NCBI GenBank assembly: GCA_036745245.1
Contig: DAIOGN010000011.1
Coordinates: forward strand, 1 to 40,147
Direction of reading: 5' to 3'
DNA from: DAIOGN01 sp036745245
GTDB taxonomy: Bacteria; Zixibacteria; MSB-5A5; JAUVRN01
Length of the DNA stretch: 40,147 bases
Position numbers and translations under genes: made by a program. Positions 8,399-15,758 of this stretch are shown here, one piece after another. Numbering within the stretch: position 1 is the stretch's first letter; every line of letters begins with the position of its first letter. The notes beneath the pieces are model-generated. The model saw nothing but the letters and a program-made list of their open reading frames with translations. It had not been told where the DNA came from and made no database searches.

Positions 8399-8885
8399 TT
8401 CGTGGTGTTCTCCTTGTAGCGCCCCGACATTAGCCTACTCATCGAATGCCAAGTGCCCCACAACAAGGCTGCATCGCCAGTATAGCTGGGTCAAATGTTG
8501 CGTCCAACAACGCTGAACCCAGTGAGCCAATTCGCTGATTCAAGGCACTGCATTGCCAGGACATTCAACGATGCCATTGCTTGCCGTGACAAATCATGTG
8601 GGGCCGGAGCTTTTGCCAGTTAGGCACCCACGTCTGTGCACACCGGCGTACGAGAGCAGCAACACAAGACGCCACACCACTGATCAGAAGGGAGTGCCTC
8701 GGCCGATGAATTAGCGCTGCGTCCAGACATCCTGACTCAGAACAAGGTCCCCGCTCCCAATCCGCGCATTCTTCGGTCAGAGAATCTTCTGCTTGCACCA
8801 TCGGTGGCCAAGGTCGGCTGAGTACATTCCGCTGCCCAGAGGCTCCGATGTCTCCGGGCAGCGAGTATTCGGCCTGAGTCAACAG
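8399..8885. other. Gene-free stretch, lower G+C
   Basis: No convincing gene is seen in these 487 bases. One feature stands out: an interrupted inverted repeat at 8486-8522 (outer arms CTGGGT/ACCCAG, inner arms GTTG/CAAC). The region next to 8398 contains the ribosome-binding site of the large secreted protein gene. A TTG-started 105-codon frame on the minus strand (8565-8882) looks like chance. Confidence 0.5.
8486..8522. repeat. Interrupted inverted repeat
   Basis: Outer arms CTGGGT (8486-8491) and ACCCAG (8517-8522) enclose a second dyad GTTG/CAAC. The inner CGTCCAACAAC (8501-8511) recurs in inverted orientation at 9187-9197, upstream of the six-Cys peptide gene. The structure could be a terminator, an operator or an insertion boundary; nothing more can be said from sequence. 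Confidence 0.35.
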
Positions 8886-9152
8886 CTAGTAGGGATAATG
8901 ACAGTTATCTTCTCTAAATAGATATGCTCCACAACACACGCCTGTAGATGGATACCAGCCATCATAGAACCACGTCTTTAACTGGCCCGGCGGGCAACCT
9001 TCATAGTGAGGAACGCCGCACCAAGGCTCAACTTCGACACAATACTCAGCTACGGCGACCTGTGGAAATTGGTACCCCAATCCCCCAAGGATGACCCCGG
9101 CAGCGCCTGAAACCACTGAGAGCGCTAACGCTAGAAAGAATAGTCGCTTCAT
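8886..9152 (-). CDS. Small secreted six-cysteine peptide
   Basis: This 88-residue product begins with a clear signal peptide (MKR, then a hydrophobic run to about residue 25) and a likely cleavage at AVA|E near residue 35. The remaining ~53 residues hold exactly six cysteines, at 38, 45, 53, 73, 74 and 84, spaced C-x6-C-x7-C-x19-CC-x9-C. They are also rich in Tyr, Trp, Pro and Gly. Such a mature peptide would suit three disulfide bonds and export from the cell. A GAGGAG ribosome-binding site stands 10 bases before the ATG. Upstream on the same strand is a membrane-anchored thioredoxin gene, a natural candidate for oxidising these cysteines. I do not recognise the family; the function is unknown. 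Confidence 0.7.
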   Translation of the reverse strand: MKRLFFLALALSVVSGAAGVILGGLGYQFPQVAVAEYCVEVEPWCGVPHYEGCPPGQLKTWFYDGWYPSTGVCCGAYLFREDNCHYPY

Positions 9153-9159
9153 GATGTAG

Positions 9160-9246
9160 TCACTCCTCTGGTGCGAATTCGTTTAAGTTGTTGGACGTCA
9201 TGTTTCAGTAATATGTTGTGTCCTGGTTGCTCACCTCCTTTCCCAT
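9160..9246 (-). promoter_or_regulatory. Leader of the six-Cys peptide gene with two 13-codon ORFs
   Basis: Two consecutive mini-ORFs of 13 codons are seen on the minus strand (9246-9205 and 9201-9160). The first contains a perfect anti-16S-like AAAGGAGGTGA (9241-9231) that has no start codon at normal distance. The stop of the second overlaps the region just after the GAGGAG that serves the peptide gene. The arrangement would suit translational coupling or attenuation, but this is inference. Confidence 0.3.
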
Positions 9247-9305
9247 GGGATTTCTACGCGGAAACGCTCACGAGTCCCCCGTCCCGAGCCTGCTTGTAAG
9301 TGCCA

Positions 9306-9929
9306 TCATGGCATTGCACGCTGCCTGATGACATCAGCCCCGACCGACCGATGAAACCCCGAACAGACCAAAGCTACTCTTTGATCACTGTCAATGGCTA
9401 CAATTGTTGGCGTGGCAAATATCCCATCTGAGGCTGCGTATAGCTCCCTGTCGGTGAATAATTGAATGGCACCCGAAAGAAGCCCACGCGGTTTGGGCGC
9501 TAGCGAGTCTTTGCTTCGCTCGTCATCATCATGAACCTCTAGCACCACGAAGTCCGGTGCAAGATCCGGGATGATCTTCCGTTCCCAGTAGGCTGCCATT
9601 GCTTCGCATGCACCGCACGACTGGCTCACAAAAAGCAGGATTGCCGGCTTCCGTCCGACAAGTCTAGCAAGTGTCACCTGCTGGTTGAAGCGAGGGTCAA
9701 GGAACTGGTACGCAGGAATAGAATCCCCCACGTCCAAATACGAATCATTTAGAGATTCGATTGCCGATCCGTCCGAGGCATTCCGCACGGCCAAGCTGAA
9801 CCCGACGTAGATTCCACCAGCGATTGCGAGGAATGCAATCGAGCCTGCGGCTATGTGGCGCATTAGAAGATGCCGGAATCGTTCGGTAGCAACTCGATCC
9901 GGCTGAGTCGACACAGCTTTTTTACTCAT
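9306..9929 (-). CDS. Membrane-anchored TlpA/MauD-like thioredoxin
   Basis: The 207-residue product has one N-terminal transmembrane segment at about residues 28-48, after a basic cytoplasmic end, and then a thioredoxin-fold domain facing the periplasm. The redox motif is 'FVSQSCGACEAM' (CGAC), followed much later by the cis-proline loop 'GIFATPTIVAID'. It resembles the redoxin/TlpA group that includes MauD, which helps form disulfides in the small subunit of methylamine dehydrogenase. It lies 153 bases upstream of the six-Cys peptide gene on the same strand, so that peptide is the likely substrate (inference). No DsbB- or MauE-type partner is seen. Codon use is less GC-rich than in the flanking housekeeping genes. 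Confidence 0.8.
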   Translation of the reverse strand: MSKKAVSTQPDRVATERFRHLLMRHIAAGSIAFLAIAGGIYVGFSLAVRNASDGSAIESLNDSYLDVGDSIPAYQFLDPRFNQQVTLARLVGRKPAILLFVSQSCGACEAMAAYWERKIIPDLAPDFVVLEVHDDDERSKDSLAPKPRGLLSGAIQLFTDRELYAASDGIFATPTIVAIDSDQRVALVCSGFHRSVGADVIRQRAMP

Positions 9930-10296
9930 GGACCCTCGATGCTCCGCCTACGCGCCTGCAGAAAGATGGTGCGGCGATTAGACCCGGAGTCCGCACGGCG
10001 CCAGCATTCCCGATCGAATTGATTGAATTACGACGCAATCTCGCCGTTGACGGGGGGGTCGTCAAGTTGAGTTTTGAACCTAAGCAATCTGCGCGCAGCT
10101 AACGTGATGCAGCGTACCAGGTTGTGGCGCAAGAGTACGTCGCTCGTCCGTCCTTCGTTTTGGCCTGATTACTGATGGATGACGGATACTTTGAGACAAG
10201 TCGCGGCACGAGCACTTCGCACCGCGTGTTCATCCGACCGTACCCCTGGAGGAAGAGTCCTGACCCTTCTCACTGACCCCTAAAGCTAGCTTTCCT
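9930..10296. other. Gene-free stretch between thioredoxin gene and rsgA
   Basis: These 367 bases show no gene that I can support. Near the right end, two copies of GGGTCAG-type sequence lie in tandem on the minus strand (within 10259-10285). They relate to the palindromes at 5690 and 11213. A promoter for the thioredoxin gene is expected at the left end, but no convincing -35/-10 pair was found. Confidence 0.5.
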
Positions 10297-11190
10297 CTAC
10301 AGCGATTCCAGGATCCGACAGTAGGATTCGTAGCGGATCTTGGTGATGTCGCCGCGGTCGAGCGCGGCGCGCACAGCGCAGCCGTCGTCCCCCAGGTGCA
10401 GGCAGTCGCGGAAGCGGCAATGCGGCGCGCGCGATTCGAACTCCACAAAGTAGTCGCGCACGTCCCTGCGCTCCACCCCCGACAGGCCGAACGAGCGAAT
10501 CCCCGGTGAATCAATGATACGCACGCCGGCCCGCCCGACATACATGCGGGCCGTGGTGGTGGTGTGGCGTCCCTTGCCGCTGTAGCTGCTCACGGTGCCG
10601 GTATCGATTTCCACCTCGGGCACGAGCGCCATGAGGAGCGATGACTTGCCCACACCGGAGTGTCCCACGAGCACAGACGTCTTCCCCGCAAGCTCCTCAC
10701 GCAGCTCCGCAATGCCGGCCCCCGTGGAGGCGCTCACGATGTGCGTGGGATAGCCGAGATCAGCGTACACGTGCATGCGCTCGGCATGGTCGCCCCCGTC
10801 CAGGTCGGCCTTGTTCAGAACGACTACGGGCGTCATCCCCTCGTGGTGAATGGCCACCAGGTACCGGTCAATCAGCCCTTCCTTGAGCGCTGGCTTCACG
10901 GCCGACACCACGACCACCAGGTCTACGTGTGCCGCGAGGATCTTCTCCTCCCCCGCACGATGGCCGGCTCTCCGCAGAACACGACTGCGTTCCTCAACCT
11001 TTTCGAGATATCGCTTGTCGCCTTCCTGGCGGAAGTTCACGCGATCCCCGGGAACGGGGGCCACCCCCAGGCTCGACGATAGCTCGCAGGTAACCACCGA
11101 GCCGTCCTGGCACAGTACCTCGAGTTCCTTGCCGAAATTGGCCGCCACGATGGCGGAGACCACTTCACTCACGGGTGGGACAATGCCCAC
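10297..11190 (-). CDS. rsgA: Ribosome small subunit-dependent GTPase A
   Basis: The 297-residue protein has the RsgA layout: an N-terminal OB-fold ('LGVAPVPGDRVNF'), a circularly permuted GTPase with G4 'VVLNKADL' first, then G1 'VGHSGVGKSSLL' and G3 'IIDSPGIRSFGL', and a C-terminal zinc domain ('HCRFRDCLHLGDDGCAV'). RsgA binds the 30S subunit late in its assembly and releases RbfA on GTP hydrolysis. The start used is a GTG at 11190 without a strong ribosome-binding site; a second GTG a few codons later is also possible. It stands apart from the upstream sigma54-activator gene, separated by a hairpin terminator. Confidence 0.95.
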   Translation of the reverse strand: MGIVPPVSEVVSAIVAANFGKELEVLCQDGSVVTCELSSSLGVAPVPGDRVNFRQEGDKRYLEKVEERSRVLRRAGHRAGEEKILAAHVDLVVVVSAVKPALKEGLIDRYLVAIHHEGMTPVVVLNKADLDGGDHAERMHVYADLGYPTHIVSASTGAGIAELREELAGKTSVLVGHSGVGKSSLLMALVPEVEIDTGTVSSYSGKGRHTTTTARMYVGRAGVRIIDSPGIRSFGLSGVERRDVRDYFVEFESRAPHCRFRDCLHLGDDGCAVRAALDRGDITKIRYESYCRILESL

Positions 11191-11212
11191 GTCTCAGCCC
11201 AAAACCAACAGA

Positions 11213-11233
11213 ATTAAGGGTCAGACCCTTAAT
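11213..11233. repeat. Perfect palindrome with GGGTCAGACCC core
   Basis: Arms ATTAAGGGTC and GACCCTTAAT flank a single A, making a perfect 10+1+10 palindrome. It shares its core with the element at 5690-5702 and lies next to the terminator behind the sigma54-activator gene. Confidence 0.6.
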
Positions 11234-11235
11234 AG

Positions 11236-11266
11236 AAAAAGCCGCTCCCAGGGAGGAACGGCTTTT
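11236..11266 (-). terminator. Intrinsic terminator of the sigma54-activator gene
   Basis: AAAAGCCG (11237-11244) pairs with CGGCTTTT (11259-11266), with an inner CTCCC/GGGAG stem. On the minus strand the hairpin ends in a five-T run, so it is well placed to end transcripts coming from the sigma54-activator gene before rsgA. It would also work in the plus direction. Confidence 0.8.
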
Positions 11267-11447
11267 CCATGTGCCGAACCAGATGCCTGCCGCGGGGCCG
11301 ACGGGCCTTCTGGATCCGCCTGGCGCGGCCGGATCAGGTCCGGACGACGCCCTCGTGTTGCTCCTAACGTGAGGAACGGCCGGCCGGGTCATCCTGACCC
11401 GCGGCCAGCTCCTCGAAACCGCCCGTGGGGTCGGCGGCCTTCGAGGA

Positions 11448-14336
11448 CTATTTGCGCTCCTCGGGTTCCTGCCTCAATCCGTACTGCTTCATCTTCAGGC
11501 GCAGCGTAGACTCGGGAATCGACAGCGACTTCGCCGCATGCTTCTTCACCCAGTGGTGTTCCACCAGCGCCTGCTGGATGTACTTCTTTTCGTACAGCGA
11601 CAGAAAATCGTACAGCGAGAACCCGCGGTCCTCGCCCATGGGCCGCTCGCCGGAGGTGCCTCCCGAATCGGGGCGGAAAAACTTCCGCGACAACAGTTCG
11701 GGAGTGATCGTGCGTCGCGCCCCGGACAACAGCACCAGCTTCCGGATTTCGTTTTCCAGTTCGCGTACGTTCCCCGGCCAGTCGTATTCCACCAGCCACT
11801 GGAAGGCCACGGGATCCACGCGAATCACGCCGTCGTCGTGGGCCGGCGAGTATTTCGACAGGAAGAACTCAATCAAGAGCGGAATGTCTTCTCGCCGCTC
11901 GCGCAGGGCCGGCACGCGGAAGGACAGCGTGCACAGGCGGTAGAACAGATCCTGCCGGAACTGGCCCTGCTCCATCTCCGCCTTGAGATCGCGGTTGGAC
12001 GCGATGATGATGCGAATGTCCACCTTGCGCGGCTTCGTGTCGCCGAGGCGGACCACTTCCTTTTCCTCGAGCACGCGCAGAAGCTTGGCCTGAATGGACA
12101 GGGGCATCTCCCCGATTTCATCCAGGAAGAACGTGCCGCCGTCGGCCTCTTCCAGAAGCCCGGGCTTGTCGCGATCGGCGCCGGTGTAGGCCCCCTTCAT
12201 GTGCCCGAACAGTTCGGATTCCAATAGGCTTTCGGGAAGGGCCGCGCAGTTTACGGAAACGAAGCGCTTCGCACGACGCACGGAGTTTGAGTGAATGGCC
12301 TTGGCCAGAAGGTCTTTGCCCACGCCGGTTTCGCCTTCGAGCGCGATGGTGATGGGCGAATCCTTCACCTGCGCCACCTGCGCCATCATGGCGTGCATTT
12401 CGCGATTGCGCGTAATCACCGTGGGGAATGCCGATTCCGAGGTGTCCGACCAGGCGGCCGTGCCCTCCACCGAGCGGGCACGCGCACGCTCCTCAGCCAC
12501 TCTGAAGGCCAAAGGTTCGGCGAATGCCACAGCCAGATTAAGGGCGGAACGGCCGAAGGGTCGGTCGGGGATGCTGCGTTCGAGATAGATGAGGCCGATG
12601 GGCTCGCCCGCGAACACAAGCGGCACCGCGATGACGGAGACGGCATTGCGACCGGCGCCGGCCAGTCGGCGCAGGAAGTCGGGATGGGCCGCAAGATCTG
12701 TGTACAGCATGGGACGGCCGTCATGGCCACTGTTCCACACGGGCTGAAACACGTCGCCCAGGGCCGGTGCGTCGAACTGCGCCGGCCCGAAGCGAGCCGG
12801 GCAGCTCACGCGCCCTTCGCTGCGCACAAGAACGCAGGCGCTGTCGGCGTCGAGCTTTTTCGCAAGATTGGCCAGATCCCCATCGAGGGTGGCCTGTGTC
12901 CTGGGTTCGCCGTCGGGCACGAAGCTCTTGAAGACCAGGTATTCGTTCTGCGGCGACACGGCTTCCGACACCAGACGCGACTCTAGCAGTCGCCGGTACT
13001 CCAGAGCGCGCTCACCCAGCACGGATTCCGCAGGTGCAAGGTAGGCCAGGGCGGAATCGAGCTGTCCCATGGCTGCGCGAGCCTGCGCCTGCGCCATCGC
13101 CACTTCGGCTTCGATTTTCTCCGATCCCAGGTCGGACGCCATTTCGCGCGACCGTTCCAGCATACGAAGGGCGTCGGTTTGCAGCTTGGAATCGCCCGAA
13201 TGGGCCAGGGCCGAGCCGTAAGCTAAATAGGCGCGCGAGAGCTCAAATGGATCGCCCACAAGGCGCAGCATCGACAACGAACGGTCGAAGGCGTTTCTAT
13301 ACTCACGCCCCAGAGCCGCCTGCGCCGACCCGAGAGCCCGCAATGCGGAGCCCTCTTCCTGGCGATCCCCCAGGGAAGCAGATACGTCGATGGCCCTCTG
13401 CGCGTGTGCAAGAGCCTCCTCGAATCTGCCCTGCGCGCTGGCGACATCCGCCAGCCGCCGTTCCACCTGGTTTTGAATGCTCGACTGGGTAGCAAGACGA
13501 TCACCCAGAACGAGCGCGGCCTCGAGCTTTTCGCGCGCCTCTTCATATCGATCGAGAGAGAGAGCGAGGTCGCCTTCGTATTCGAGCAGGATCACCCGCT
13601 CAAGAACAAAATCGTGTTCGTCGATCAACTCGGCCGCACGCCCGAACAGCGGCCGCACCGATTCTTCGCGATGCTGAAGGAGATAGAGATATCCGAGCGA
13701 CAGGAGATTGCGCACGATACCGATCGCGCGTCCCTGCACTTCCTGGGCGGCCAGAGAGTCACGCAATGCCGATTCGGCCTCTTCCCAGCGTCCGGAGAGA
13801 AGCAGCACGCGTCCCAGGTTGCCCAGCACACGGAGCGCATCCTGAGTGCGCCCGTTTTGCTCTGCGATGTGCCGCGCTTCCTGGAGATACTCGCAGGCGC
13901 GGTCGTAGTCGGATCGGAGGAAATACACCTGTGCAAGAGCGTTGTACGGCTCCGACAACTCGGCCTCGCGCCCGCCCCGCCTGAGGTTGGAAATGGAATC
14001 GCGCAACACCAGCTCGGCTTCGCGAATCCCGCCCGTGGCCGTGAGTGTGTACCCCAACGTGAGCTGGGCATGCGCGAGCCCCTCGTGTTCGAGGGTACCC
14101 TGCATGAGTTCAATGGCCCTGCGCGCGGCCTCGGTGGCCGAATTGAAATCGCGTGTCTCGAACGCCAGCTTGGCCCGGCGGGACCAGTACAGCCCCGACC
14201 ATGCGGCATCGTCGGGAGGCACGGCCCCTTCGAGAATCCGCTGCGCCGTTTCGAGGTCGCGGCGAGACAATGCCTCGTCGGCCCCGATCAGCCAGGTGGG
14301 CTGGTCGCTGCGAGTGTGAGGGCGATTGGGAATCAT
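11448..14336 (-). CDS. TPR-GAF-AAA+ sigma54-dependent transcriptional activator
   Basis: The roughly 960-residue regulator has four parts. The first ~440 residues are TPR-like helical repeats. A GAF domain at about 480-625 includes 'VSVIAVPLVFAGEPIGLIYL'. The AAA+ sigma54-contacting domain at about 650-880 has Walker A 'EGETGVGKD', 'GAYTGA' in place of the usual GAFTGA loop, Walker B 'GGTFFLDEIGEM', and the arginine-finger and sensor region 'RQDLFYRL'. A Fis-type helix-turn-helix ends the protein. It activates RNA polymerase-sigma54 in the cytoplasm; no receiver domain is present, so input must come through TPR or GAF. A GTG at 14366 would add 10 residues and overlap the preceding gene; the ATG at 14336, with AGGGA before it, is preferred. 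Its target promoters are unknown. Confidence 0.92.
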   Translation of the reverse strand: MIPNRPHTRSDQPTWLIGADEALSRRDLETAQRILEGAVPPDDAAWSGLYWSRRAKLAFETRDFNSATEAARRAIELMQGTLEHEGLAHAQLTLGYTLTATGGIREAELVLRDSISNLRRGGREAELSEPYNALAQVYFLRSDYDRACEYLQEARHIAEQNGRTQDALRVLGNLGRVLLLSGRWEEAESALRDSLAAQEVQGRAIGIVRNLLSLGYLYLLQHREESVRPLFGRAAELIDEHDFVLERVILLEYEGDLALSLDRYEEAREKLEAALVLGDRLATQSSIQNQVERRLADVASAQGRFEEALAHAQRAIDVSASLGDRQEEGSALRALGSAQAALGREYRNAFDRSLSMLRLVGDPFELSRAYLAYGSALAHSGDSKLQTDALRMLERSREMASDLGSEKIEAEVAMAQAQARAAMGQLDSALAYLAPAESVLGERALEYRRLLESRLVSEAVSPQNEYLVFKSFVPDGEPRTQATLDGDLANLAKKLDADSACVLVRSEGRVSCPARFGPAQFDAPALGDVFQPVWNSGHDGRPMLYTDLAAHPDFLRRLAGAGRNAVSVIAVPLVFAGEPIGLIYLERSIPDRPFGRSALNLAVAFAEPLAFRVAEERARARSVEGTAAWSDTSESAFPTVITRNREMHAMMAQVAQVKDSPITIALEGETGVGKDLLAKAIHSNSVRRAKRFVSVNCAALPESLLESELFGHMKGAYTGADRDKPGLLEEADGGTFFLDEIGEMPLSIQAKLLRVLEEKEVVRLGDTKPRKVDIRIIIASNRDLKAEMEQGQFRQDLFYRLCTLSFRVPALRERREDIPLLIEFFLSKYSPAHDDGVIRVDPVAFQWLVEYDWPGNVRELENEIRKLVLLSGARRTITPELLSRKFFRPDSGGTSGERPMGEDRGFSLYDFLSLYEKKYIQQALVEHHWVKKHAAKSLSIPESTLRLKMKQYGLRQEPEERK

Positions 14337-14349
14337 TCGCTGAAGTTCC

Positions 14350-14670
14350 CTATCGGGTTCGGACACCCACCTGCGTTCCGGACTCTTTCCGGATCGCCTT
14401 GTCGCTCTTGCTTCCGAAGGACTTCATCCATTGGGACACGCTCTTGCGCGGCAGTACGATCAGCCCGGCGTTTGAACCGTAGCCCAGCCACATCCAACCG
14501 GAGTGCACAACGAAGGGGCCGTAGGACGCGCGGTTACCGTCGTTGTTGTCCCAGGGATGGATCTCGCCGCCCGGAACGATCGGAGGGGGATTCCCATCCG
14601 CAAAGGCAGGAACGGCGAGTGAGATGAGTGCCAGAGTCAGGAGCAGGCATGTGGTTTTCTTTAGGTACAT
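14350..14670 (-). CDS. Small secreted protein upstream of the sigma54 activator
   Basis: This 106-residue product starts with a typical signal peptide (lysines, then a Leu-rich core) with likely cleavage after AFA at residue 24. The mature ~80 residues begin DGNPPP and are rich in Gly, Asn and Trp in the first half and in basic residues in the last third. There is no cysteine. I do not recognise the family. The stop codon lies 14 bases before the preferred ATG of the sigma54-activator gene, and an AGGAGG ribosome-binding site stands about 11 bases before its own ATG. The two genes are almost surely co-transcribed, so the protein may be part of the signal path of the regulator. That role is inference. 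Confidence 0.65.
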   Translation of the reverse strand: MYLKKTTCLLLTLALISLAVPAFADGNPPPIVPGGEIHPWDNNDGNRASYGPFVVHSGWMWLGYGSNAGLIVLPRKSVSQWMKSFGSKSDKAIRKESGTQVGVRTR

Positions 14671-14687
14671 ACCTTGTCTGACCTCCT

Positions 14688-14705
14688 ACGCCCTGAGAGG
14701 GGCGT
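14688..14705 (-). promoter_or_regulatory. Hairpin touching the ribosome-binding site of the secreted-protein gene
   Basis: ACGCCC and GGGCGT pair around a 6-base loop immediately upstream of the TAGGAGG ribosome-binding site on the minus strand. It could shield or expose the site, or stabilise the transcript 5' end. Confidence 0.35.
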
Positions 14706-14788
14706 AATAGTGAGAATCGCTGCGCCGGACGCTGGATGTGCCTGAGGCGGGATGGACCAGGCACACGACCGGGCGCCATTACTGCACC

Positions 14789-14816
14789 AAAATAGGCCAG
14801 GCCGGCGTAAAGTCAA
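14789..14816 (-). promoter_or_regulatory. Sigma-70-type promoter of the secreted protein/sigma54-activator pair
   Basis: On the minus strand TTGACT (-35, 14811-14816) and TATTTT (-10, 14789-14794) are 16 bases apart. They lie about 119 bases before the start codon, leaving room for a structured leader. Confidence 0.55.
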
Positions 14817-14900
14817 GCGGTATTTGGGCTTGTGGCCTGCGCAAATCCTGCGGCCGGCACCTAAGTGGCACGGGGAGCAGAATTTGCGCCGCCTGAGCGA

Positions 14901-15677
14901 TCAGATCACCTGGGCCTGACGGAGTTTGTCAAACAGCCTGGCAGCCACCTCATCCGGTTCGCCCTGAAGCATTTCGGCGGGAGGACGAGGGGCCGGCGGC
15001 CGGTGCGATACCACACTCGTGGGAGAATTGGGACCCACGGCGCCTGAATCCACCCCCAGGTCGCCCGCCGTCCACATCGTGATGGGCACCTTCTTGGCCT
15101 GCATCTTCCCTTTCAAACTTGGCAACCGCGGCTCGTTGATCTCCTTCACCACGGAGATTACGGCAGGCAAGGGGCACTCGAGCACATCGTATCCGTCTTC
15201 CGTAAGCCGGTGGAACACGGCCGACGTTTCACTGATCGATTCGATCTTCTTCACGAACATGACCTGCGGCCAGTTCAGGAACCCTGCCAGGGCCGCGCCC
15301 ACGGCAGAACAGTCGTCGTCGATGGCCTGCTTGCCCGTGATCACCAGTTGCACCGAGCCCAGCTTCGTGATGGCGGCTGCAAGCACGCGCGCCGTGGCCA
15401 TGCAGTCGGACTCCGCGAACGCCGGATCGCAGGCGTGAACCAGTTGCTCAATACCCAGACTCGCCGCCTCGCGCAGCACGGCCTGCGCGCTCTCCGGGCC
15501 CATGGTCAGCGCCGACAGCGTGGCGCCGTGCGCTTCCCGAAGCCTGAGGCCCTCTTCGATGGCGTAACTGTCGAAGGGGTTCACCTGCCCGGCTCCCGCC
15601 GGAAGCTGGAGCGTGTCACCGGAGACTTTCACCAGTTGAATCTCCGGAACCTGTTTGACGCAGACTACGACGTGCAT
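14901..15677 (-). CDS. etfB: Electron transfer flavoprotein, beta subunit
   Basis: The 258-residue protein matches EtfB/FixA: 'MHVVVCVKQVPE' at the N-terminus, 'NPFDSYAIEEGLRL', 'ALTMGPESAQ', and the signature region 'ITGKQAIDDDCSAVGAALAGFLNWPQ'. The beta subunit binds AMP (or FAD in bifurcating types) and pairs with EtfA to move electrons from acyl-CoA dehydrogenases to the quinone pool. Oddly, no etfA or ETF:quinone oxidoreductase gene is adjacent: downstream is a promoter and a secreted-protein gene, and upstream are ABC permeases. The partner must be encoded elsewhere. The C-terminus is Pro-rich ('HRPPAPRPPAEML'), as often seen in the arm that wraps EtfA. Confidence 0.93.
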   Translation of the reverse strand: MHVVVCVKQVPEIQLVKVSGDTLQLPAGAGQVNPFDSYAIEEGLRLREAHGATLSALTMGPESAQAVLREAASLGIEQLVHACDPAFAESDCMATARVLAAAITKLGSVQLVITGKQAIDDDCSAVGAALAGFLNWPQVMFVKKIESISETSAVFHRLTEDGYDVLECPLPAVISVVKEINEPRLPSLKGKMQAKKVPITMWTAGDLGVDSGAVGPNSPTSVVSHRPPAPRPPAEMLQGEPDEVAARLFDKLRQAQVI

Positions 15678-15758
15678 AAGTGATGAGCCGCCCTTTTGAG
15701 TTGTGACAGGAAAGCTAGGCGGGCTGGTTCATGACCACAAGTCCGAACCCACCCAAGT

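Noticed and set aside
8486..8522. Possible integron attC site
   Set aside because: GTCCAAC could be one core site, but no matching GTTGGAC core and L-box pair is found at attC distance, and no integrase is in the window.
8565..8882. A 105-codon frame just after the six-Cys peptide gene
   Set aside because: It starts with TTG without a ribosome-binding site, has no recognisable motif or composition, and lies in a low-G+C gene-free stretch.
11165..11392. A 75-codon minus frame across the terminator upstream of rsgA
   Set aside because: It spans a clear intrinsic terminator and a palindrome and overlaps the rsgA start.
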